A stretch of 64,000 nucleotides of DNA from Acanthosepion esculentum (GCA_964036315.1 OZ038479.1:61220393-61284392), one strand, 5' to 3'; shown: positions 23,010 to 34,181, counted from the first letter of the stretch. The notes: generated by a model not told the origin, from the letters alone. Made by a program: numbers and translations.

Positions 23010-24140
23010 ATGATTATTGATATTTATTTTTTTAATTTCAGATATATATAGACATTGCCTTGGCTCGTAAGAAGCATAATCTCAAGAAAGAAGCAGCATC
23101 AAATAACAATAAAAAAGAAGAAATTTAATTCGTTATTAAAAACAAGAAAAAAAATCTGATTTTAAAAATACCGCAAAAAGAGATTTGAAAAGAATTAAAA
23201 ATAATAAACAAGAAAATGCTCGAAGAAGCTGTAACAAGCTGAAGTTTTATTGGCGCATAAAAGTTGCAAATGGTAACTTCCGACAGTGAAAATGTCAGAA
23301 GTTAACAGATTAAGACAGATGATAATTAAAGCCTGGATTCTATGTTGAAATAAAGAAAAAACGATCCAAAATATTAATTAGAATCCTAAAATGAAGATTA
23401 GAGAGGACATCAGAATAACTTAAAACCGGGACAAGAGTCTTTGTGTCTTTCTAGTTACACAACGACCCACTAGATCTTAAATAGGCGTGGCAGCGAGGGC
23501 GTGACCGAGAATATCAATGGTACAGAGATCACATCAGTGTCAAGAATCTTTCCACCACAACGCACCCGTTTATTTATAGTGCAGTGATTGAGATCATGAA
23601 GAACCACACACACGTCCATACACGTTTATATATGGTGTCGTGACAACGGGATTTTACCCCCGTTTTCTGTCCAGTCACGTCCATTATAAAACTGGTGTTG
23701 CGAATGTCGACAGAGATAAAATCTGCAGAATTTTAAGAACATTGTTTACAGGCATGAAAACAATCAAACTACCACCTTTAAGTAAAGGGAAACAGGCAAT
23801 GTGAGATAAGAAGCACATGAAAACTGATTTCACAACAGTAAATTTTAATGATGAATGTAGATCTACATTGTTTGGACATTATGACATAGAGCTTAGGTCC
23901 TTCATGAAAATAGTCAATAAATACAGAAAACAACAGAGCGAAGGTGAAGTAATGTTTGGGGTTTGTATTCTAGGCCGTAAAATTCTACAAAGCTGATTAT
24001 TTCCCACGTTGCCAAAAAGGTTTAAAAAAACACAAAGTTAATGAAATGGATCTCAGTCTCTCCAAATGCTAATAAAATAGAAAATTTTCTGTCAGAGTAG
24101 AAATGAAAATCAGAGAGAAAAATGTAATAACAGTCCCAGA
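23010..24140 (+). pseudogene. Tc1-like transposase relic, copy 2
   Basis: Begins with the same TTTAATTTCAGATATATA block as copy 1 at 12.38 kb. From 23755 it reads KTDFTTVNFNDECRSTL, which contains the first catalytic Asp (NFNDE), then KQQSEGEVMFGVCILGRK (family R.QGGGG.M.WAGI.G.). A frameshifted tail follows with YFPRCQKGLKKHK, as in copy 1. The 23.40-23.72 kb segment does not match copy 1 and looks like separate inserted sequence. Numerous stops. Confidence 0.6.
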
Positions 24141-24690
24141 GATAAAATCATCTGCTTTCCTCTGCATCTCAAATTAGGACTCAGGAAGCAGTTTATGAAA
24201 GCACTTGACAAGGAAGGCCAATGTTTTCAGTACATTTGCAGAGTATTTCGTGTTCTCGGCATAGAAAAACCGAAACAAGGTATTTTGATTCGACAACTCA
24301 TCAAGGATGACAACTTTGTCAACTCTATAAATGTTACTTAATCAAACGTCTTGATTTCATTTATTGGTGTACTAAAAACTTTCTTGGCAATCGCAAGAAA
24401 GATGACTATAGAGAACTAGTCGACTGGATGTTAGCAAACTATCGGGAACTTGGTGCTAACATGAGTATCAAAGTACATTTCTTACAAAGTCATTTGGACA
24501 GGTTTCCAGAAAACTGTGGCGATATAAGTGATGAACAAGGAGAACCTGTTCATCAGGATATAAAAATCATGGACGACAGATATCAAGGGAAATGCGATAA
24601 AAGAAAGATGGCAGATTTCTGCTGGAGCTTGAACAGAGACAGAACTGTGGATCATTCAGAAAATCCCTAAAACAGAAAGTTCTTAACATG
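24130..24690 (+). pseudogene. 3' fragment of uncharacterised zinc-finger multicopy family
   Basis: In mixed frames: LHLKLGLRKQFMKALDKEG, IRQLIKDDNFVNS, LGNRKKDDYRELVDWMLANY, then the 80-codon frame 24428-24670 with MSIKVHFLQSHLDRFPENCG, SDEQGEPVHQDIKIMDDRYQ and KMADFCWSLNRD. I recognise these blocks from multicopy predicted proteins of arthropods and cephalopods with no assigned function. A longer copy is at 38.3-40.2 kb. Abutting the Tc1-like relic suggests a truncated insertion. Whether the family is a DNA transposon is not established here. Confidence 0.65.
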
Positions 24691-25146
24691 ATTGTTCTTT
24701 TTTAGTTTTAACTTTATACTTAATTTAACATATTTGTGTTTTGATGTACTTTTCTACTTATCTCATAGTCGGAACTTTATTTGATTTTCATTTGCATAGC
24801 TGTTCATTTTTCGCTTTCCAGACAAGTGACGTAAGCAATTTTCTTGTTTTTGCTCAATATTTGAAGCAAGAAAACTAGAGCTAAGCGAGAAAAATTACGA
24901 TGATATTTGCATTCAGCTCCATGAAATTGTTTAAAATTAGCGATGATAATCCCCTGCGCCATTTCAAAAAACATTTTTTAAGCCAGTTTTATCTTTATAC
25001 AAATGTGATTACAAAAAAGTAAATATATATAAACATAAGCATACGTATTTCTCTTACCATTTCTATTTTAGAAAGAATATAAACATATATTCAAATTTGT
25101 GATGTTTGTGTCTGAAAGCAATCCACATATCAATTTAAGCAAATTT
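24691..25146. other. unassigned AT-rich sequence
   Basis: Nothing supported. Confidence 0.5.
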
Positions 25147-25147
25147 T

Positions 25148-25151
25148 GTGC

Positions 25152-25196
<45 letters not shown>

Positions 25197-25202
25197 CGTA
25201 TA

Positions 25203-25251
<49 letters not shown>
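25148..25251. repeat. two (TA)n tracts around a short palindromic spacer
   Basis: (TA)n at about 25153-25194 and 25205-25250, separated by an ATCGTATATGC-type spacer. The second tract ends in the same ATCGTATAT. Confidence 0.92.
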
Positions 25252-25252
<1 letters not shown>

Positions 25253-25584
25253 CGTATATATCAATAATTGTTGTGAATAGTGGCATTTGTTTGTGTATTT
25301 ATGCGTGTGTGTGAAAGAGGATGTATAAACGTATACGCATAGAAAGGTAAGCATTTATGCACGTATATATGTCGAGATAAACTCACATATCTTTTTAATA
25401 CTCTTTTGTGCTTTGAGGCACAATTTGATTATTATTGCGATGGCGAAGGTAGCAATTCATAAAATTACGTGAGGCCTGATGCCGACTGACGCAAAATGAT
25501 GAACATTGGAAAGAATCCGAGACAAACATCACTCGCAAAAAGGTATTGCTGCAGCACATATGCAAAGGCGACAGAGAAAATATT

Positions 25585-25587
<3 letters not shown>

Positions 25588-25641
<54 letters not shown>
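25588..25641. repeat. (GA)n microsatellite
   Basis: About 27 GA units. Confidence 0.95.
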
Positions 25642-25643
<2 letters not shown>

Positions 25644-25749
25644 TGTGTGTGTAGGACTAGATGAAAAGATTGAGAAAAATGTATAAGAGAAATTAGAATT
25701 AATGAAGTGAGAAATGAGAAATGCTGATGGAACAACAAACATTCGCAAA

Positions 25750-25822
25750 CACACTCACACACACACACACAGACACACACACACACGCGCGTGCACGCGC
25801 ACACACACACATATATATATAT
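25750..25822. repeat. imperfect (CA)n-(TA)n microsatellite
   Basis: CA repeats with CG interruptions, ending in a short TA run. Confidence 0.9.
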
Positions 25823-26186
25823 GAGAAAGTTTTTCCACGTATGCTTCTTAAAATAATACATTTCACACAAAGCCTTCTACGACCCCCTACAATCTTAATT
25901 ATGGCAAACAACTAGCTCAAAACTACTAGATCCCTTCAGTGATATAACACATGCGGAAAAAAGTCCCACTTCACTTTTTATTTCTCGTCACCTTAAGAAA
26001 GAACACAGGCGTGTCCGAAAAATCTGCTTGTTCAAATCTTTCTCATCATGCTACGATTTGGCCAAAATACAATAAATTTGGCCAAAATACAATAAATATT
26101 ATTAGTCTTATTATCAATATTATGATTTTTGTTGTTTTTTTATCTCACGAATTTCTTTCATCGGCCTATCTATCTATCTATCTATC
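25823..26186. other. unassigned sequence ending in (TATC)n
   Basis: Includes a direct duplication of GGCCAAAATACAATAAAT near 26058-26095 and a short (TATC)n at 26165-26188 that abuts the mariner. Confidence 0.6.
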
Positions 26187-26188
26187 TA

Positions 26189-26972
26189 CAGGGTGCGATG
26201 GGTAAATTGTTGCCATTTTTTTAAAAATTTCGGGCATGCGCGTTGTTTGTTTTTGATTTTGTCGACGGCACAGTATAGTAGGATCAGTTGGGCATCGTCT
26301 GTGAGAAAAAAAGCACCATGACGCAATTTACTCTGCCAGAAATTTGGGAATGGCATGCTGTATTGCTTGGGATTAACGCTGGAATCTCCAATACGAACAT
26401 TTCAGTGTTTGGGTGCCAATATGAAGACAGAGCAGAAGATTCGGAAAGAGTTGGATGAGTCTAATGGTGATTACAAATGTGTTTGGAGGGATCACTAGTG
26501 ATTATATTATGCTTTCATTCATCCTCCAACAGGGCCCCAGACTCAGCACGAAGGCCTACACTGCGGTGCGCTGGATCATGGCAACAGGACTCTTCAACCA
26601 TGCCGCACAAACAATTTCCGCGACCACATCATCCTTTAGATCTGGCCACCTAACTCCCCAGACTGCACCCCTATTATGTGTGGGCCTAGTTTTGCGAGAG
26701 AACGACAAAACTCCTTGGAACACCAAAGATGAGCTGAAGGCAAGGGTTATGGCAGAATTCACCAACTTAAACAAGGAGACCATCCAGAAGAGTTCAGGAG
26801 ATTCCGAGGTCGTCTGGAGGCCGTGGTGGAAGTCAGTGGCGATTTTATTTCATAAATTTATTCTATAATATTTTAAGATATTTTGTGTAATTTTGGTAAA
26901 TGTATCTGTTAAAATGAGATGTCAGTGTTTTTTTCATTTTTGCGTAATTTAGATGACAATTTATCCATCGTA

Positions 26973-26977
<5 letters not shown>
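26189..26977 (+). mobile_element. deletion-derivative mariner (789 bp)
   Basis: Left end CAGGGTGCGATGGGTAAATT; right end on the other strand TAGTGTACGATGGATAAATT. TA lies outside both ends. The interior keeps the first codons (ATGACGCAATTTACTCTGCC, about 26318) and the C-terminal region of the transposase in mixed frames (FRSGHLTPQTAP, NTKDELKARVMAEFTNLNKE). The middle is largely deleted, since intact relatives are about 1.3 kb. It sits between a (TATC)n and a (TA)n tract. Confidence 0.85.
26318..26866 (+). pseudogene. truncated mariner transposase
   Basis: Starts MTQFTLPEIWEWHAVLLGIN, the family N-terminus. After about 130 bp the sequence jumps to the C-terminal third. The last block, KDELKARVMAEFTNLNKETI, is followed by a degraded tail. 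The catalytic centre is essentially gone. Confidence 0.75.
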
Positions 26978-27030
<53 letters not shown>

Positions 27031-27100
27031 GTAGAGAGAGAGAGAGAGAGAGACAGAGAGAGACAGAGACAGAGACAGACAGACAGACAGAAATAGGTAG
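26973..27100. repeat. (TA)n-(GA)n-(GACA)n compound microsatellite
   Basis: About 25 TA units, then GA units, then imperfect GACA units, starting directly at the mariner's right end. Confidence 0.93.
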
Positions 27101-27429
27101 ACAGACAGACACAAACACTTGCTGGGAGAGCTACTATAAATTGATATATAAAATTTACATATATATGAACTAACACATACACACATACATATATGTGTAA
27201 ATATACTAAAATAACTGAAATAATAATTATATTTCTTTTTTGCGGTGTACGTTTGTAATAAACCTACATAGTATGCATATCTTATTCCATTAGCAAGAAA
27301 TGTTCACTTACTGACCATAAAATTATAACAGTCTCCAGTGACAAAATTCCAATGATGTATTTAAATAGCCCATGTGGTATTTTCAGAAGAAGCCTTTGGA
27401 AGACAATCACAGTAAATTTAATATACAGT
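27101..27429. other. unassigned sequence
   Basis: Nothing recognised. Confidence 0.5.
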
Positions 27430-27620
27430 TTCCGAGTATGCCGGTTTGCTAAAGTGGTTAAATAATCCCTGTTGCAGACGCCTGTTCAGGCTTGTTCAAC
27501 GCCCACACAACCAACCTGCAACTGCCTTAGTTACAGTTTCTGGAAGACACTTAATAATCTGACGACATCACCAGTTTGAACAAAGTACGCTCAAACTCTT
27601 GTCTAAGATCGCCTCATACA
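27430..27620 (+). repeat. tRNA-derived SINE-like repeat
   Basis: An A-box-like TTTGCTAAAGTGGTTA at about 27450 is followed, 30-40 bases on, by GGCTTGTTCAACGCC, a diverged B box. The body shares AGTTACAGTTTCTGG and AGTTTGAACAAAGTACGC with 12185-12262 in inverted orientation. The RNA polymerase III boxes plus a second copy suggest a SINE. Confidence 0.5.
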
Positions 27621-27774
27621 CACAAAAGAAGTCGAATGTTTAGTTCATATTTTTCTGTGAGTTTTCTTTTCGCTAGTATTCTCAACTAATATATCTCTAT
27701 AATGAAAAAATGTGATTCTCAAAAACTAGATTCAAACACTGGATCTTAATATTGGCAACTTATCCTAAAAGTGT

Positions 27775-27777
<3 letters not shown>

Positions 27778-27848
<71 letters not shown>

Positions 27849-27877
27849 ATGTGTGTGTGTGTGTGTGTGTGTATGTG
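27778..27877. repeat. (TA)n-(GT)n compound microsatellite
   Basis: About 31 TA units then about 18 GT units with one interruption. Confidence 0.95.
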
Positions 27878-28101
27878 CTATTAGTGGAAAGTGCTCAATA
27901 TCCGTGATAGAGCTAACATATGCGGTTGCATGGAATATATGTGAGTGCCATCCTAAACAAACACAGAACAAAAATTGTCCCCTCCCATCACCACACACAA
28001 ATAAAGCATAAATAGATCCACTTAAAAAAACAAAAAACCCAGTTTGCCTGAAGATCGCGAAAGCGTGAAATCTAAGGTCACAAACAACTCTCCATGCTAC
28101 A

Positions 28102-28104
<3 letters not shown>

Positions 28105-28160
<56 letters not shown>
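28105..28160. repeat. (TA)n microsatellite
   Basis: About 28 TA units directly left of the repeat at 28169. Confidence 0.95.
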
Positions 28161-28162
<2 letters not shown>

Positions 28163-28168
28163 CACACA

Positions 28169-28290
28169 TTGATTGGCCTTTCCAAGGGGATTAGTGCAAA
28201 GGGAACACTGTGGTCCAACAGTTACTTGAACTCTACCCTGTATCAAATTTTTACGTCGATAAACGATGCTCCATCTTCTCAGAGTTTTGT

Positions 28291-28373
<83 letters not shown>

Positions 28374-28490
28374 AAAGAGTGAGAGAGAGATCAACGAATT
28401 GGATGTGTTCTTAACTTTATGAAAATGACACACTGACAATATTAACACCCTTCTAGAAGCGACACTCATCACATGAAAATAACAGAATTT
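28169..28490 (+). repeat. dispersed repeat with internal microsatellite, copy 1
   Basis: Shares CCAAGGGGATTAGTGCAAAG, AGGGAACACTGTGGTCC, CTTGAACTCTACCCTG and ATCAAATTTTTACGTCGATA with 30299-30600. Past the microsatellite both share ATCAACGAATTGGATGTG through CATGAAAATAACAGAA. The interior here is a long (GA)n (about 28296-28366). No coding potential. The family is unknown to me. Confidence 0.85.
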
Positions 28491-28789
28491 GGGGGATTTA
28501 GGCAAATCAATTCTTATATAATTCTTATATATGTACCACACTCTCTTGTTGAAACTTATTGCGATTCGTACAAACATTGATTATCAGAGCACAAAGACAA
28601 AAAACAAAAAAACAAAAACATACACCTCTCAACATAGATCAAAATATTAGATAATACCAAAATATTATACAAAACCCACTGCAAGGAAAAACTCAAAATT
28701 CAAGAAATGACCTATATTAAATAAATTCTCTTTCATCGCATGAGACGGTAACTTAAACTATATATATCAAATATTTAACAGGCGTAGAA

Positions 28790-28839
<50 letters not shown>

Positions 28840-29160
28840 TACGTATACATATTTGATATTTATTTCACTTTAACCGTTACACACGATATCACACGTAATT
28901 CAAATTAAAGTTTAGTAATATGCCAGGGTGTAGCCAACAGAATCTTGTCTACTACATTGACAACATCAAGTTCTTGAGAATGAGTGAAACAATCGGAAGA
29001 ACTCGAACAAAACAAAACATGAAATTCGGACAGTTTATGCATATCCTGATGTGCAACATTTTATTCGAAAATTGGAAAAACGTAATAAAATAGTGACAGA
29101 CAAGCCTTGTCAGTTGAATTTAACAAAACTTATTTGAATGAATTCTTGCTGCATAAATAT
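28491..29160. other. unassigned sequence with (AAT)n
   Basis: Contains (ATA)n at about 28791-28836. Otherwise nothing recognised. Confidence 0.55.
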
Positions 29161-29161
29161 A

Positions 29162-29250
<89 letters not shown>

Positions 29251-29252
29251 TA
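29162..29252. repeat. (TA)n microsatellite
   Basis: About 45 TA units with one ATGTAT interruption near 29230. Confidence 0.97.
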
Positions 29253-30298
29253 ATTACAGGCATAAAAAACACATAAACACAGTTCCATACAATCGCTCAT
29301 ATTCAATCCGTACCTGTATTGTTCAATCACAAAGGGACAGGAATGAAAATGAAGCACAAGAAAGGTAAATAAATCGAGACCGTCAGAAATATTTAGTCAT
29401 CTACACCCACTCCTATACAAGCAAATACAGACGCAAACACAAAAAACATTTTAGAGACACTAAATTGAATCATGTGCCAAAAGAAGAACGCCATCGGCTA
29501 ATGAGAAAAAGTGATCACTGTCTCTACTGGATTGTCTAATGGAGGCATTTATACACGTGACCCACTTTTTTTTTCTTAACTACCAGGCAGCGTTACAAAT
29601 ATGTTTACATGTGCCGGGTATTTTTCGCTGACGTGGCAAATATTGTTTGGCGCGCGATGAGCGATCGTTAACGTGAATTGTTGTGTCGATTGTGTTTGTG
29701 TGTGCGTTCGAGAGATTTGGGAAGTTCGTTAATAGGTTTGTATCCTTGCAATAATATGTTTGCATCAATACATGAATGTGTAAACTGGTGTGTAATGAAG
29801 CTTGCAGGCAGACATGGCGCATCGCTGAGAAGAAATGAATTTATCAATTTCTTTAATTCATATTTATTTAGTGTTTTCTTCAGGAATGTCTGAATTCATT
29901 TTTTAGCAAATACGAATATCAATTTTTCGGAATTTTCGAGAGACTGGAAAGTGTATTAGAAAAAAATATCGCCAGAGATTCATTTTGTCATTGTGTCATA
30001 CAGTAGAGAACTGTCTCCAGCATCTTAAGACAAACACATAAAGCTGAAAATTTAAGAATAAAAAAAACAAGTTATAATAAGTTGTGACTGTGTGCAAAAA
30101 TTTGTTATGGCCATATCGTGAACTTGAACAAAAATAAAATATTTACTATCAGCAAATAAATAAAATTTTGCTCTGACCAGCGTTGAGTATTCGAACGAAG
30201 TCCTACTTTAATAAATTCGGGAAGACAAATGACTTTACCAATGACATCAGAATCGATGGCTAAAAGTTTTGCTATTTACTTACTGAAGTGGATTCCTG
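29253..30298. other. unassigned sequence
   Basis: No recognised element. Complementary frames near 29580-29893 (71 codons plus, 80 minus) have no motif. Confidence 0.5.
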
Positions 30299-30410
30299 AC
30301 CTTTCCAAGGGGATTAGTGCAAAGGGAACACTGTGGTCCGACAGTTGCTTGAACTCTACCCTGTATCAAATTTTTACGTCGATAATCGATGCTCCATCTC
30401 GAACGCTAGA

Positions 30411-30484
<74 letters not shown>

Positions 30485-30600
30485 TAGATAGATAGATAGA
30501 TCAACGAATTGGATGTGTTCTTAACTTTATGAAAATGACACACTGACATTATTTACACTCTTCTAGAAGTGACACTCATCACATGAAAATAACAGAAAAT
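30299..30600 (+). repeat. dispersed repeat with internal microsatellite, copy 2
   Basis: A second copy of the 28169-28490 repeat. Its interior is (TA)n (30414-30460), then (GA)n and (GATA)n, not a single (GA)n. The shared flanks differ at only a few positions. Confidence 0.85.
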
Positions 30601-30908
30601 ATTCATAATTTTTTTAATATCTACCTGAAACTCTGTATATTTAACTCCGGCATTAAGAATCGAACTCACTAACTTTTTATAAATCTGGAAAGATGCTTAT
30701 TTTGCTTAAAAGGAATTTTCACTTAGTTTCCTCTTCTCTTTTATAGGTTTGTTAATGATCGATCATTTGAGGAAATAAAATCCCATGGGGGTATACATAA
30801 GAGTTGCCGAAAAGTTAACGGCGCAATCAAAAAGGTTTTCCGGTTTTGTGTATTCGTCATTTGGTTAGATTTTAAGAAATAGGTGAGGCCTATAATTTTT
30901 CACCACCT
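30601..30908. other. unassigned sequence
   Basis: Nothing supported. Confidence 0.5.
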
Positions 30909-30974
30909 CTCGTATAAGTCTCGTATACGTCTCGTATACGTCTCGTATACGTCTCGTATACGTCTCGTATACGT
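30909..30974. repeat. 11 bp minisatellite, six copies
   Basis: Six abutting CTCGTATACGT units. The first has TAAG in place of TACG. Each contains the 8 bp palindrome CGTATACG. No spacers. Confidence 0.95.
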
Positions 30975-31477
30975 CTACTCTGTTTACTCAAAGACATGAC
31001 TGATCGGAGTGAAAAAGCTCGAGTTGTGTAGTAAGGATTTAAATGAATAAGAGAGAATTGCAGAAAGCCTTACAAAATTGACAGGCCTAGACTCTCATAT
31101 ATATGTAATGCACGGTATCCAATCCGTTCATAAAGGTTTAAGCTATATACAAATTGATTAAAAAAGGTTTCAAACAAAGAAATCCTGTTAGGTAGCATTC
31201 TATTTAAGCCTATAAAAGAAAAGAGACACCCTCTTCTTCTTTTTTGCTCTCTCATCCATAGCTTGCAGTAGGTACAAGAGGTTGTTCAGTTTTCCTGCGA
31301 GGAGACACTTGCCAGGCAGACCGACAGCTTAATTTCACCAAAGCACATGGCGCATTAACATACATTCGCTATCTCTCTGCCTCTCCCTCACCACAGAGCA
31401 CCATTAATCTCATAAATGTTTTTCTTTACTTGTATAGTATTCATATTAATATAATTTTACTTTTTTTGAGTCATATC

Positions 31478-31478
<1 letters not shown>
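30975..31478. other. unassigned sequence
   Basis: Nothing recognised. Confidence 0.5.

Positions 31479-31479
<1 letters not shown>

Positions 31480-31547
<68 letters not shown>
31480..31547. repeat. (TA)n microsatellite
   Basis: About 33 TA units flanking the left end of the foldback element. Confidence 0.95.
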
Positions 31548-31551
<4 letters not shown>

Positions 31552-31553
<2 letters not shown>

Positions 31554-31827
31554 TTGTTAAATATCACAAACAATGAATGTCTATTATGTCTGATCATGAG
31601 CCATTCTAATGTTTGAATATTCGCTTAAATTTCTGGTGAAAATAAAGACAAAAAATGTCCAACATTCGCATATTTTTTTTATTAAGTTGGTCCTAAGCTT
31701 TCGGCTCACATAAGCCATCCTCAGAGTGTTGGACAATTTTTGTCTTTATTTTCAACAGAAATTAAAGCAAATATTCAAACATTAGAACTGCTCATGATCA
31801 GACATAATAGACATTCTTTGTTATATT

Positions 31828-31835
<8 letters not shown>
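31552..31835. mobile_element. foldback / long-TIR element
   Basis: Two inverted arms of about 110 bp (31552-31665 and 31726-31835), roughly 90% matched by eye, start TATTGTTAA at each outer end around a 60 bp centre. The centre holds a CTGAGGA-stem-GAAA motif on the minus strand (31699-31724). TA microsatellites flank both sides, so a TA target duplication cannot be told apart. Confidence 0.8.
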
Positions 31836-31908
<73 letters not shown>

Positions 31909-32029
31909 AAGAGATTCAATTGTTGATATCCCCTGACGAGTGGACGGAGTAATTGCTGGAGGGTCTGTCTATGAAACTCGTGATGCTGAAGGTAACACCA
32001 ATCAGCTAAGTGGTAAACTTTATATTTTA

Positions 32030-32104
<75 letters not shown>

Positions 32105-32105
32105 T
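31836..32105. repeat. (TA)n, (GA)n and (TA)n tracts
   Basis: (TA)n to 31884, then about 10 GA units; a 130 bp non-repetitive spacer (31905-32031) with no recognised content; then (TA)n 32032-32101 of about 35 units. Confidence 0.92.
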
Positions 32106-33180
32106 TTCGTCCAAGGAATGGCGATAAAGCAACTAAAACGCGAGGGGCTACAGAGCGTGAAAAAAATGAGAAAACGTTAGTAAAGAGAAAGAACAGGATT
32201 CAAAAGGAGAAGACGATTTAACTGACGCCCGATTTAACTTTTTGAAGATTGTAGTTTATAGGAAAGCAAGAAGCTGGAAGATATATCCACAGTTGATAAA
32301 GGCGAGAGAAACTATTTTGACATTAAAATGATGAGACCTAGCTGCCAATCTAGTACAACGTTTAAATTCATGAAGTCGAGATACCAAAAGAGGAAAGTCT
32401 ATCATAAACAATTGTCATGAAAATATTTATAAGAAAAGCACAGGGATGCCATGTTACGGTGATGGGGATGTGATTGAGGCCGAGATGATGATGGGACGGA
32501 TAACACTGCAGATTCTTCTCTGGATTTTGTCAAGAATCTCGAGCTGCATCAGACCAGATGTGGTAACAATATTCTATGCACGGACGATTGGTTGACTTAT
32601 AAACGTGCAAGATGGATTCTGGTGAGAAAAATTGTCAGGCAAGATAGAATGAACCAATTGTCAAGTAGCAGACATAGCAATTGATTCCATATATTCGTTT
32701 CACTTCCTATGAGTGGAACACTTGAGATCGAGAAGGGGCAATGTGTTACTCTCCTGGTGTGGGCATGTAAGGAAAAGGTTCCCTAAGATGACAAAAAGAC
32801 AACAATTCCGTTTTGGAGGCGTCAAAATTTACAAGCATTCCTTGCCCCAGTTAACAACTGGGTCAGTATCGAGATCAGCTACCAATTTGACTTTATCGAA
32901 CCTATCGGATTTACTATTCAGGCAGAAGTAAATACTTGTGTCATTATCACAGATACCGAGTGGGGAGCTAATGACATCGGGAGGGTCGTTAATGAAGATA
33001 AGAAACAAAGTAGGTCCAAGGATAAAGCCCTGGTGGACACCTGCGTTAATACAACAAAAAAAAAGATCTGGAAAAGTGGCAGTTCAACTCGAGCTTCACT
33101 ACCAGGTTTGTTAAGATTCGATCAAATCAAAAATTCGACCGAAAATAGCATAACCATTGAACTTGTGAAGAAGACCAGCA
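32106..33180 (-). pseudogene. LINE reverse transcriptase relic (Jockey/CR1-like group), C-terminal part
   Basis: Read on the minus strand from 33180 down: LLHKFNGYAIFGRIFDLI, then INAGVHQGFILGPTLFLIF (RT motif 4 region, family GVPQGSVLGPTLF), INDPPDVISSPLG, then ICDNDTSIY where the catalytic YADD box should be, then LNSKSDRFDKVKL. It continues with LDKIQRRICSVI and TRLAARSHHFNVKIVS, the C-terminal region after RT. The altered catalytic box plus stops make it dead. Truncated at both ends; its 3' end meets a (TA)n tract. Confidence 0.8.
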
Positions 33181-33630
33181 TATATGCATGTATGTATATG
33201 TGTGTGTTTATAAAATCTCACGTAATATGTTGAATTAATTTATTTTTTAATGTTATCGGCCTCTTCCAGTCGCATTCTTAACACTTTCTTGTAATAAGAA
33301 AAAATTTCATGCTCAACCTTTAAATCTTAAGACGATTCTTCATCAGACTGGCACGACAAGATCAAAAACAAATTACTTTACCAAATAACAAAAAGCACAT
33401 CACTTGAATACTTCCAAAAATCAAAAATAGGTAGCACATGTAACTAAAGGGAAAATAATCAAGGTTTTAATATTTTTGCACTACCTTAAACAAAAAGTTT
33501 AGAAAAATACTCCTGTTACCAGAAAGAGCGATAACAGATAGTGAACTTGAGAAATCTAATTTCTTGAAAAATTATTTGAGAAAAAGATTTGATTATTTTA
33601 GCCGACAGTAATGCTAAGTGTTAAGTCAAA
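33181..33630. other. unassigned sequence with a weak hammerhead-like motif
   Basis: On the minus strand at 33319-33346, CTGATGA is followed by AGAATCGTCTTAAGATT and TAAA (GAAA expected). Otherwise nothing recognised. Confidence 0.4.
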
Positions 33631-33633
33631 TCA

Positions 33634-33913
33634 ATGCGGAATATTTCGTGTCTGAAATCTTCGAATGTCAACATTAAAATTGCCATTGTGGATCGACGTT
33701 ACGCCTCTGCTAAAACTTGTCAAATATTTAAAAATGTCAGAACGACTCTGATAAAAATGATTAAAAAAGAAGTGCATTTAACTGGATATTTTAAAAGAAA
33801 CATTTTGTTAGCCATTTGTTGACAACGATGTTAGACTTCATAAAAGACAAAGGAACACCAAGGAATACCGTACAGATTGGATGACACACTTTCATATGTA
33901 GATGTAGATAGAG

Positions 33914-33969
<56 letters not shown>

Positions 33970-34103
33970 TCCTCTGGATGAAGTCAGGAAGCTGTATGAT
34001 TCCATTCCTAGACGTATTAAAGCTGTATGTGAAGCTAAAGAAGAACCAACTCCATATTAAATAAATTTTCTTTGAATTTAACAACTGTTTCAACCCCTAA
34101 ACA
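33634..34103 (+). pseudogene. Tc1/mariner-superfamily transposase relic with an internal microsatellite
   Basis: The N-terminal part in mixed frames includes IKKEVHLTGYFKRN and LDFIKDKGTPRN, resembling the region before the first catalytic Asp (LL.FIK.KGTP.RIF.DE). The middle is replaced by (CA)n. The C-terminus is clear at 33966-34061: IPLDEVRKLYDSIPRRIKAV then [10 protein letters not shown] and a stop, a standard Tc1-type ending. The catalytic centre is missing. Confidence 0.65.
33914..33968. repeat. (CA)n-(TA)n microsatellite
   Basis: About 22 CA units then a short TA run, inside the Tc1-type relic. Confidence 0.95.
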
Positions 34104-34107
<4 letters not shown>

Positions 34108-34168
<61 letters not shown>

Positions 34169-34181
34169 GCACACTAATTAG

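Noticed and set aside
26455..26868. 137-codon independent gene
   Set aside because: It is the shifted remainder of a mariner transposase inside clear terminal inverted repeats.
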